Shown in pieces: positions 52,456 to 60,622 of a DNA stretch of 64,000 nt. The notes under the pieces were generated by a model. The model saw nothing but the letters and a program-made list of their open reading frames with translations, made no database searches and was not told the DNA's origin. How positions within the stretch are numbered: position 1 is the stretch's first letter; each line of letters opens with the position of its first letter. The stretch is taken from contig PHAR01000001.1 of the NCBI GenBank assembly GCA_002840405.1, forward strand, positions 392,320 to 456,319, written 5' to 3'. A program made the translations under genes and the position numbers. This stretch comes from Deltaproteobacteria bacterium HGW-Deltaproteobacteria-8 (lineage in GTDB: Bacteria; Desulfobacterota; Desulfovibrionia; Desulfovibrionales; Desulfovibrionaceae).

Positions 52456-53481
52456 TCAATTGGTTTTGAGTTGTACTTTTGCTGACGAAGGACGTTTGGG
52501 GCAGCGCTCGGCCTGATGCACAGCAAATCGAGAATATTTGACCTTTGAACCACACCACGGGCAAATCACCTTCCCCTGCCAAACAGGCAGATCCACCTGC
52601 TGTGGGCCTGAGGTGGCGGCCTCATTTGGATCAGGTTGTTTTTGAGCTGTTGGTGTTGGACGGTTCGGACAGATGCCTGCCTTGTGTTCTTTCAAGTGCG
52701 CGGCCTTAACCGCCCCTTTGCACTGCGGGCAGATCTCCAGCCCTGGCCCAAGCTGCAATGACGGTATGGGCTTGGCCATCATCTCAGCCAGTTGCTGGGC
52801 CTTCACTGCAAGAGCTTTCACCTCGGCTCTCCTCGAGCAGCGTTTCCGTATGTGGCTGTCCAATTTGGACGCCGAGACCTCGCAGTGGCAGAACGGACAG
52901 ACAGTCAATCCCTCTATAAGCGGAGCCTTTGTTTTCCCTATGGCCCGTGTGGCTGGAAGTGTCGGTGTCGGCCCGCGCTTCTGAAATGTGTGCAGGGCCG
53001 GTGTCTTCAGGTACCCGGCTATGCCACCCACGAAGTCATTCACGTAGATCGCTTGCGCCCCGAAAATCAGCTTGCCCTGTGTGCCATGGCCATAACCAGA
53101 GTAGGTGTCCCCGCGATAATTGGCCACCGAGCCACGCACAATGGAGGTCAGCTCCCCGGCCAGCCTCTCCCATGACTGTACAGGCACGGGCAAGGCCTGC
53201 TGGTGCTGAATCCACTGCCGGATGCACTGGCAGCAACCGTGGACCGCCGCTGAGACCAGAAACGAGTTTGCCCCGAACTCGACCGACCAGTTCCTCTCGC
53301 TCCCCTCGATCCGGTCAGAATGCTTTGGCGCACGGACAGGCCCAGAGGGATGGGACTCCCACCATGCACTGCCCGCGACAAGATTGTCGGCAACATGGCG
53401 CGGGACCCTGCCATCGCGGCTGCAAACCTCATCAAGACGTTTGAGCAACTCGTCACGCCAAGGTTTCAGTTTATCAGCCAT
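52456..53481 (-). CDS. Protein with three zinc-finger-like units
   Basis: 341 residues from the ATG preceded by GGAGG (the frame extends 12 codons further upstream). Residues ~1-185 form a globular unit with no match (VSAAVHGCCQCIRQWIQ, FGAQAIYVNDFVGGIAGYL). Three CxxC-x(10-12)-H-x(3-5)-C units follow: CPFCHCEVSASKLDSHIRKRC, CPQCKGAVKAAHLKEHKAGIC and CPWCGSKVKYSRFAVHQAERC, separated by linkers. They look like tandem C2HC fingers, so DNA or protein binding is likely. It sits between the methylase (56 bases upstream) and the DUF262 gene. Confidence 0.7.
   Translation of the reverse strand: MADKLKPWRDELLKRLDEVCSRDGRVPRHVADNLVAGSAWWESHPSGPVRAPKHSDRIEGSERNWSVEFGANSFLVSAAVHGCCQCIRQWIQHQQALPVPVQSWERLAGELTSIVRGSVANYRGDTYSGYGHGTQGKLIFGAQAIYVNDFVGGIAGYLKTPALHTFQKRGPTPTLPATRAIGKTKAPLIEGLTVCPFCHCEVSASKLDSHIRKRCSRRAEVKALAVKAQQLAEMMAKPIPSLQLGPGLEICPQCKGAVKAAHLKEHKAGICPNRPTPTAQKQPDPNEAATSGPQQVDLPVWQGKVICPWCGSKVKYSRFAVHQAERCPKRPSSAKVQLKTN
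52858..52870. promoter_or_regulatory. GTCCAANTTGGAC palindrome, copy 4
   Basis: GTCCAATTTGGAC inside the zinc-finger gene (SKLD on the minus strand). Confidence 0.6.
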
Positions 53482-53537
53482 ATCCCCTCCAACAGGCAGC
53501 AAGACCACCCAGAGCACTGAACCGAAGCCAATGCCCT

Positions 53538-56500
53538 CTAAGCGCTCCCAGGCATGGCCTCAGCCATCTCGTCATACTTCTCCAGAATCATCTCCTTGGT
53601 CCGGTAGCAGCCGAAGGCCGCTTCGTCCTTGCGCTTCACGATGGGGAAGGTGTCCATGATGTAGTCCACGTCCTCGCGGGTAATGCCGTAGAGGTGGAAA
53701 AACGCTGCGTCGAGTTCACAGCGGATGGCGAAACGCTCTTCAGGGCTACGCGGCTGATACGTGACCGTCAGCAACTCCGACATTTGGTGATCAGATGCAT
53801 AGAGCGCCCTTGCCCTGGTCTGAATCCAGTCCTGAAGCGACTCATGGACCTCCCACGGGGTCGGGGTCTGGAACTGACCTGGAGCGGGGACGGGAAGCTG
53901 GTTGGCGATGAAGAAATTAACGTGTGTGCCGCCGACTTTGAAACGAGCACTGAAGTCCAAGGCAAATGAAGACAATGTAGCAGCGAGAACATCCAGCGAC
54001 TCTTGGTTGCTGGAGATCATGATCGGGAGGTTATTACCCACGCCAGCCTTAGGCAGCAAAGAGGTGATGACCGTCCGTTCGTCCGTGCTGCGGCAGATGT
54101 CCCGCCAGCCGAGAAAACACGCCGGCGTCCGCTTGAGGACCAGTTCTCGACCCTCGGCGAAAACGTCGCCAGTAAGGGCGCGTTTGATCTGATCGGCCTC
54201 CTCGAGTGACAACGGTGTGGCCTCCTCCATATTCTTTGCCGCCATCCATTCCGTTGTGGAGGCGAGCAAGCTGGCCATGCGGTTTTGCGTTGCGGCTAGG
54301 AGTTTATTACCCAGTTCTTCGTTGCCGTGGTTCAAGTAGTAGCCCGCCAGCCACTGGACTAAGGCACTGGCCACACGTTTGCGGTCTTCCTCAGTGTAAT
54401 GTGGTTCAGCATCGGCCAGGGCTTTAATGACCACCTCAGGGCAGCGGCTGGCACGCTTGGCCACCTCCCATTCATGCACCCAGTACCGGGGAATAATCAC
54501 GAAGTCAGGATCTTGCTTCTCCGCCAGGGTCACGTCCCGTATACATCCGTCTGGCTCGTAGGTGGCCCAGCGATGGTCGTAGTGGTGTATCATCTTGGCC
54601 TCATACAAAGGCAGACACCTCTCCCCGTCCTTCACCAAGCGGTTGCCATACAGCGACCAACCTTTAGTCTCTAGGTTCTGACGGTATTTAAACAGGCCAG
54701 AGTCATTGGACATGTGGAACATTGCCGAGAATCGAAGCCCCCACGGGTTCTCTTCCGGATTCTTCTCCGTAGCCTCGCGGATGAGGACCGGCATGCGACG
54801 GTAGATACCCTTGGTGATCTCGGCATCGCGTTTGGAACGGAAGGTGGGACAGGTGCGCGTGTTCGGATTAATGAGAGCAATGTCCTCCGCAGTGAGTTTG
54901 AACCTACGATCTTCCTCACGAATCTCAGCCACATCATGCAGGAAGAAGGCGAAATCCGCTCCGCCCTTGGCTGGCCGGTCCGCCCCAGTCAGGGTGAGCA
55001 GGCAAAACTTCATCCGGCTATCCACAGCGGGAAACAGGTTCTTGTTCTCGAAGTCATACAGAGAAACCAAGCTCCGACACTCAGAAATATCCTGGAAAAA
55101 GAACTTCGTCGTGTCATCGGAGGCAATGCCGGAAGGCACAATGCAACCAAGGCGGCCAACGGAGGACAAGACGGCCCGGCCCAACTCGGTAAATATGGTG
55201 TAGGTGTTGATGTCACCACGCCCGCAGAGTGGATACCGGCTCGAGTTGCGCAGCAGGTGGCTTTCACCTTCCGCCTTGCGCTTGTCCTCATTGAAAGCGT
55301 TGAGCAGGTCTGGATCGCTCTGAGCTAAGTCATGGATGAGTCTCTGCCGCTCAGAGGCATTGCGAGCGTTGGCGATGTCTGGCCTCTTGTCCGCGAACCA
55401 CTCCTTTTCTTGCATCTTGATACGTTCCCAAGGCGGATTGCCGAGAATCACATCAAAACCGCCGCTCCAACCAGCCTGCTGGTTCTCCGGAGCCTTGCCC
55501 TTGCTGGGAATCCTGAACACCTCCGGGAAGGCCAAGTGCCAGTGGAAGAGCTGGTACTGACCGGACAGCCGCTCGATCTCTTTCTGCATCCAGTCCGGGA
55601 TGTTGAACGGATTCTTCTCGATGCGCCGGAACACGTCCTCGGTGATTGGATAGAACGCCTCGCCAGCCGGGGCCTTGATCTTCTTCCACACAAAGGCCGC
55701 GCACCAGGCATCCGCCCACATGCGGCCAAAACGGTAGCCGCTGCCGCTGGCAAGGCTCTCCCACATGCGCTGGCGTTCGCGGACGCCCTCGATGGTGGAG
55801 TCGTCAACACGCATGAACGCCTGCACAGACTCGGCAAGATTGCCAAGCTGGATGAACGGCTCCTCGGCGTAGGGCATCAGGCCAGAGCGTTTCAGTCGGG
55901 CCGCATGGTCCTTGCGCTGTTCCTTGTTGCTCTTCTTGGCGGCTTGGCAGCGCTCCTTCTCATCGCCTTCGATGGGGCTGAATGCCTCATCCGGGATGCC
56001 AGCTCGCAGCAAGGCGGGCGTCGTCCCCAGCAGGCTGTTGCCGCACTGGACGTGGCTGTCCAAAAAGGACAGCGGCTTGCCGGGGTCCATGGACTCCAGC
56101 CAGAGGTTCACCTTGCACAGTTCCACGGCCATGGGGTTCAGGTCCACCCCGTAGATGCAGCGGCTGATGATGGCCCGCTTGGCCTCGCGCACGGCCTCCG
56201 GGGCAGGCTCGTCCTCGCCCGTGCGGGCGGCGGCCAAGGCCTTGGCCATGCGGTTGGCTGCGGCCAGCAGGAAGTGACCGCTGCCGCAGGCCGGGTCGCA
56301 CACCTTGAGGTCCAGAATGGCCTGCTCGGGGTTCGCGGCCTTGCGGGCCTCGGCCAGCACCGGGTCGAGCGCCGTGTCCAGCAGACTCTGGATAAGGCTC
56401 TCCGGGGTGTAGTAGCTGCCCGTGGTCTTGCGCTCATGGCCTGCGGCGGTCTCCAGCTTGAAGCCGTCGTCCATGTTGGGGTGCAGTTCCAGCAAGGACT

Positions 56501-57776
56501 CGTAAATGCTGCCTAGCTCCTCTGCGCCGAGGTTTTTGAAGTCTACCGGGCGCAGGCCCTCTGGCCCGCTAATGGTGGCCAGATGACGAACTGCGGAGAG
56601 CAACGCCTCGTTGCTGATGCGGCAGGCTTCAATGTCGGGCATGGCAGCGTTGGAAAAGAGCATGCTGCCAAGCGGGGCCAGTCCAAGCTCCTGGCAGCCC
56701 TCATCGCTGCCCAGGCGCTGCATGACGAGGCGCAGGCTCTCGTAGATGTCATCGTGACGACTGCCACGCAGGGTGGCGGCCAGACGGCGCAGACGGGCCG
56801 TGGAATAGAACTTGAGGAACACCTCCGCCTGTTCGGACGACGGGTCCTTGTGCAGCAAGCCCCGGTCCTCGGAGACGAAGAGGAACAGCAGGCGGTAGAT
56901 CAAGCGGAGCAACTGGCGGAAGTAATCTTGCTTGTCCAAGCCCCCGGAACGGAGCTTTTCCCGCATGTCCAAGTTGGACTGGTGTGCCAGGAAGCCAGCA
57001 CCGAGTTCGTTGATAGCGGCCTCCACACCATTGCGGAGATGCTCCAGCACGCGGGAGCCGATGTCTCGAGCGGCCTTGGACCACTGCTCAAGGAAACAAT
57101 CCTCTGGCCTATCTGCTTCCACACGAGACTGGTGGCACACTAGCCACAGGAGGCGGAAGTCCGGATAGACCTGGCCTTCCATCATGGCCTCGAGGTCGAA
57201 CTCAACATAGGCCTGACGGGTGAAGCTGATGTTGTCGCGCAGGATGCGCAGCTTGAGGCCATTGGTCACAAAGGCCCAGAGGTGGTCGTCTGAGCGGTTC
57301 AGAAGTTCCTGAACCAACCCATGAGGCGCGGCGACAGTAGCGCCCTGAATGCCTTTGGTCTTCTTGTCCAGCGGGACGTTGCAGCCGAGCAGATGGATGG
57401 GCGTGCTGCCCCAGCCATGAGAGATGGAATAAGGTTTCCCGCCCAGCTCAAGGGCCTTGGCTCCCAGCAAGCGGCCATAGCCCAGTTCGTTGAAGAGGGG
57501 CAGGAGCCACTTCTCGCGGGTCTCGGAGGTGCCGGGCTTGTCTCCGGGGATCGCATCGCGGGCGGCCTTGAAGCTGCCCCAGGCGGCCAGCAGCCTGTTC
57601 CAGGCGCGGTTGGTGGCCTCGGAGGGCTTCTCCCCGCCTGTGAGGTGGTAGGCTTCAGGTGTGAGGCCGGGAAGTGCCTGATCCAGGTCCGCAACCCGCT
57701 GGAGGATGTCCGGGGGCAGGGCCGAGCCTTCGGTGGTGACGGTGGCGAAGATGTCGCGGGACTTCTTGATGATCAT
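53538..57776 (-). CDS. Large Eco57I-type adenine-specific DNA methylase, DrmMI-like
   Basis: 1,412 residues; GGAGG lies six bases before the ATG, which overlaps the stop of the helicase gene (ATGA). The methyltransferase domain has motif I VCDPACGSGHFLLAAANRMA (~490) and motif IV DVILGNPPWERIK (~780), with the Eco57I spacer (RCIYGVDLNPMAVELCKVNLWLE) between. The N-terminal ~480 residues and C-terminal ~350 probably read DNA and contact partners. This size and architecture match DISARM class 1 DrmMI (N6-adenine). There is no nuclease motif, so cutting would be done by another subunit. Confidence 0.85.
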   Translation of the reverse strand: MIIKKSRDIFATVTTEGSALPPDILQRVADLDQALPGLTPEAYHLTGGEKPSEATNRAWNRLLAAWGSFKAARDAIPGDKPGTSETREKWLLPLFNELGYGRLLGAKALELGGKPYSISHGWGSTPIHLLGCNVPLDKKTKGIQGATVAAPHGLVQELLNRSDDHLWAFVTNGLKLRILRDNISFTRQAYVEFDLEAMMEGQVYPDFRLLWLVCHQSRVEADRPEDCFLEQWSKAARDIGSRVLEHLRNGVEAAINELGAGFLAHQSNLDMREKLRSGGLDKQDYFRQLLRLIYRLLFLFVSEDRGLLHKDPSSEQAEVFLKFYSTARLRRLAATLRGSRHDDIYESLRLVMQRLGSDEGCQELGLAPLGSMLFSNAAMPDIEACRISNEALLSAVRHLATISGPEGLRPVDFKNLGAEELGSIYESLLELHPNMDDGFKLETAAGHERKTTGSYYTPESLIQSLLDTALDPVLAEARKAANPEQAILDLKVCDPACGSGHFLLAAANRMAKALAAARTGEDEPAPEAVREAKRAIISRCIYGVDLNPMAVELCKVNLWLESMDPGKPLSFLDSHVQCGNSLLGTTPALLRAGIPDEAFSPIEGDEKERCQAAKKSNKEQRKDHAARLKRSGLMPYAEEPFIQLGNLAESVQAFMRVDDSTIEGVRERQRMWESLASGSGYRFGRMWADAWCAAFVWKKIKAPAGEAFYPITEDVFRRIEKNPFNIPDWMQKEIERLSGQYQLFHWHLAFPEVFRIPSKGKAPENQQAGWSGGFDVILGNPPWERIKMQEKEWFADKRPDIANARNASERQRLIHDLAQSDPDLLNAFNEDKRKAEGESHLLRNSSRYPLCGRGDINTYTIFTELGRAVLSSVGRLGCIVPSGIASDDTTKFFFQDISECRSLVSLYDFENKNLFPAVDSRMKFCLLTLTGADRPAKGGADFAFFLHDVAEIREEDRRFKLTAEDIALINPNTRTCPTFRSKRDAEITKGIYRRMPVLIREATEKNPEENPWGLRFSAMFHMSNDSGLFKYRQNLETKGWSLYGNRLVKDGERCLPLYEAKMIHHYDHRWATYEPDGCIRDVTLAEKQDPDFVIIPRYWVHEWEVAKRASRCPEVVIKALADAEPHYTEEDRKRVASALVQWLAGYYLNHGNEELGNKLLAATQNRMASLLASTTEWMAAKNMEEATPLSLEEADQIKRALTGDVFAEGRELVLKRTPACFLGWRDICRSTDERTVITSLLPKAGVGNNLPIMISSNQESLDVLAATLSSFALDFSARFKVGGTHVNFFIANQLPVPAPGQFQTPTPWEVHESLQDWIQTRARALYASDHQMSELLTVTYQPRSPEERFAIRCELDAAFFHLYGITREDVDYIMDTFPIVKRKDEAAFGCYRTKEMILEKYDEMAEAMPGSA
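56967..56979. promoter_or_regulatory. GTCCAANTTGGAC palindrome, copy 5
   Basis: GTCCAAGTTGGAC inside the methylase gene (SNLD on the minus strand). A half site GTCCAAG is 30 bases away. Confidence 0.6.
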
Positions 57777-60622
57777 GCGGCACCTCCCGCCTGCCGGGGA
57801 ACTGGCATGAAGACGTAGAGGCCCAGCACGTCAGGTGGAAGCTGCGGCTCGATGCTGTAGGAAACGCCTTTGTGGCGGCTCTCTGTGCGGACGCGCCTGT
57901 GGGCGGCCAGCAGCTCGTCCCCCCGGCTCATGGCGATCTTCTCCAACTCGGGCCAGACGGCACCGAAGCCTTCGAGGATGGGCGTGAGAAAGCCCCTGGC
58001 AGTGTCGGGCGGCACGCTGGCATCAGGTATCGTCAGCAGCAGCTTCTCGGCCTCCGCCTCAGGAATCCAAGTCATTGCATCAGGAGACCCTTCAAAACCC
58101 AGCAGGCGGCAGTCCTCAGCCAAGAGCGGCGTCTCGACCCCATCCTTGCGCGTGATGATGTGGTAGCGGAACCGCACCATCAGGATTGTGGTGCGAGTCG
58201 TCACCGCCCTGGTGCGGATGGCTCCACAGCGTTTGGCCACGCCTTCCTGGATGGGATCAAGCGCCGTGTCCATGATGAAAGCAGCCAAACTCTCCACGAA
58301 GTTGTGTGTGCGATGTAGGTAGGTCTCATCGTCCTGCACAGGCATGGCGAACCGGGCCTTGAGGGTATTGCCAGTGGGAAGCGTATCCTTGAGCGCCTGC
58401 GGCGTGCCTCGCAAGTCAACGCTCAGGCTGGGGCCTGCCATGGAGACGATAGCTCCCAAGGCCTGGAGGGCCTCACGAGTGAAGCGCTCCACTTCCACGC
58501 CAGAGCCGATGGCTGAACGCATGGCATCCAGCTCCTTGGCCACCTCTTCGGTCTTGATGGCCTCCTGAGCAAACATGGTGCGGGTTCTCTTTTCCCGCTG
58601 GGAGGCATTCTCCCACTCGGCATACAGGGCATCGGCTTTGGGTTTGATGAGTTCCTCAATGCCCGGCAGGAAGAGGCTACGCTGCCCTTGAGATTGGGCC
58701 GCACCGCCACGGAGCAGCAAGCCCTCAAAGATGGCCTGGACCACAGCGTCACTCTCGACTGGAACCGGAACGGAAATGCCAAGGTCGTTCTTGATGTTCT
58801 TGTGCTTCTTGATGAGGACGTCGATGATGAAGCCGTCGATTTGATTATCGACGCCGAAATACGTCAGGATGCGAACGACAGGCTTGGGCTGGCCAAAGCG
58901 GTCCACACGGCCTTCCCGCTGCTCATGGCGAGTCGGGTTCCACGACAAGTCATAGTGGATGACAGCATCGAAATGTTCTTGGAGGTTGATGCCTTCACTG
59001 AGGCAGTCGGTGCAGACGAGGACCCGCTTGGGAGCCTTGGACAGGGCGAGAACACGCTCCTCGCGTTCCGCCGGTGGCAGCATGCCCGTGACCGAGTCAA
59101 CCTCGACGCCATTGAGCTTCCGTCCAAACTCATCTGCCACGTAGTCCGCCGTTGGGATGAAGCGACAGAACACGATGGGATGGAACCCCTCGTCCAGCAG
59201 CTTCTTCACCTCGGACAGAATCGTCTTCAGCTTCTGGTCCTCAGCTCCCAAAAGGGCATCAGCCTCGCGGGCCATCTGCAAGAGCCGCCTGCGCACCTGA
59301 ACGTTCTCATCATCCACATAGACATCGCTGCCTGGGGCCACGTCCAGGGCATCACCACCCTCTTCGTCCATCAGGTCCAGCACCGTCTGCCGCCCAAGCT
59401 GGTCAGCTTCTTCAGCGCTCTCTGTGTCCGCAACGCTGGCACGACTGCGAAGCGTGGCAGCAGCAGCGGCAGGGCTGGAGGCCAAGGACCTCAGCAGGCC
59501 CAACACAGACCACCAGCGGACCCGCTGTCTGTGCCTGCCTTCCTCCGCCCCAGCCTGGACAGTCTCGCGGGCATATTCCAGCACCTTGTCGAAAAGCTTC
59601 TTGTAGTTCGGCGACAAGCGGTACTGGAGTTCTCGTTCTTCCCTGTCTGGGAAGGGGGTATCTGTTGAGAGAAAGTGTTTGATATCAGCGCGTTTCCGCT
59701 GAATGAAGTGGGCCGCCAACTTGCGCCGGTTCTGTTCTTGCGCAGGGCCAGCAAGGTCTTCTGGCAAGTCTTTGAAATCCGGATTGAGCAGTGACAAGAG
59801 CGAACGGAACGCGACATCCTTGCCGCTATGTGGCGTGGCCGTCACCAAAACCATGTGTTGATCGGGCTTGTCTGCTAGGTCCTTAATGAGCCGGTGGCGC
59901 TGATGGCGGACACCTCGCCCTTCTCCGCTCCATGCGCAGGTGTGGGCCTCATCGATGATGACCAGTTCCGGGCAGGTCCGGAGGAACTCATCCCGGCGGT
60001 GGTCGGTTTTAATGTAGTCCAGGGAGACCACAGAATAGGGATACCGCTCAAACAAGGACTCGCCGGGCCTGCAATGCCTTTCCAGACTCCTCGCGGTGGA
60101 GGGCAGAATCAGCACGACTTCAATGTTGAATTTATCCCTCAGCTCACCCTGCCACTGCTCAGCAAGGTGCGGAGGACAAAGGACTGCGAGCCGTTGGACC
60201 TCTCCACGATCCAGAAGTTCCCTGGCGATGAGGGAAGCCTCAATGGTTTTCCCGATGCCTACGTCGTCTGACACCAGGATGCGGACCGGATCGAGCTTGA
60301 GGGCCATGAGCAGCGGCACAAGCTGGTATGGGCGCGGCTCCACGGCAATCTTGCCAAAAGAACGGAACGGACCTGCACTGGAACGGAACCCCAGGCGCAC
60401 CGCGTCTCGCAGCAATCTGGACGTGATGAAATCACCGGGCTTGCTGGGATCTGGTGGATCAAACTGGGCTGGCCCAACAGGTTCCAGGCCAGGGTGAACT
60501 CCAGCGATCTCCTTGTCCGTTCCTCCAAGAGGCCTCAGGACCAACAATTCGTCCGAGGACTCGGGGAGCACCACCCACTCCCGATTCCTGGCCTTAACGA
60601 GTGAACCTACGGCGTAGCTCAT
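57773..60622 (-). CDS. SNF2-type helicase, DrmD-like
   Basis: 949 residues from the ATG that overlaps the upstream stop (ATGA). It has Walker A SDDVGIGKTIEA (~120), IDEAH (~224), a helicase C domain ending in HYDLSWNPTRHEQREGRVDRFGQ (~560-580) and the SNF2 spacing between. DrmD of DISARM class 1 is the same size and also neighbours the adenine methylase. The C-terminal ~300 residues are helical and without a known fold. ATP-driven translocation along phage DNA is the expected activity. Confidence 0.85.
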   Translation of the reverse strand: MSYAVGSLVKARNREWVVLPESSDELLVLRPLGGTDKEIAGVHPGLEPVGPAQFDPPDPSKPGDFITSRLLRDAVRLGFRSSAGPFRSFGKIAVEPRPYQLVPLLMALKLDPVRILVSDDVGIGKTIEASLIARELLDRGEVQRLAVLCPPHLAEQWQGELRDKFNIEVVLILPSTARSLERHCRPGESLFERYPYSVVSLDYIKTDHRRDEFLRTCPELVIIDEAHTCAWSGEGRGVRHQRHRLIKDLADKPDQHMVLVTATPHSGKDVAFRSLLSLLNPDFKDLPEDLAGPAQEQNRRKLAAHFIQRKRADIKHFLSTDTPFPDREERELQYRLSPNYKKLFDKVLEYARETVQAGAEEGRHRQRVRWWSVLGLLRSLASSPAAAAATLRSRASVADTESAEEADQLGRQTVLDLMDEEGGDALDVAPGSDVYVDDENVQVRRRLLQMAREADALLGAEDQKLKTILSEVKKLLDEGFHPIVFCRFIPTADYVADEFGRKLNGVEVDSVTGMLPPAEREERVLALSKAPKRVLVCTDCLSEGINLQEHFDAVIHYDLSWNPTRHEQREGRVDRFGQPKPVVRILTYFGVDNQIDGFIIDVLIKKHKNIKNDLGISVPVPVESDAVVQAIFEGLLLRGGAAQSQGQRSLFLPGIEELIKPKADALYAEWENASQREKRTRTMFAQEAIKTEEVAKELDAMRSAIGSGVEVERFTREALQALGAIVSMAGPSLSVDLRGTPQALKDTLPTGNTLKARFAMPVQDDETYLHRTHNFVESLAAFIMDTALDPIQEGVAKRCGAIRTRAVTTRTTILMVRFRYHIITRKDGVETPLLAEDCRLLGFEGSPDAMTWIPEAEAEKLLLTIPDASVPPDTARGFLTPILEGFGAVWPELEKIAMSRGDELLAAHRRVRTESRHKGVSYSIEPQLPPDVLGLYVFMPVPRQAGGAA

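Noticed and set aside
56058-56070. Sixth copy of the GTCCAANTTGGAC palindrome
   Set aside because: The sequence GTCCAAAAAGGAC has two mismatches in the right half, so it was not counted.
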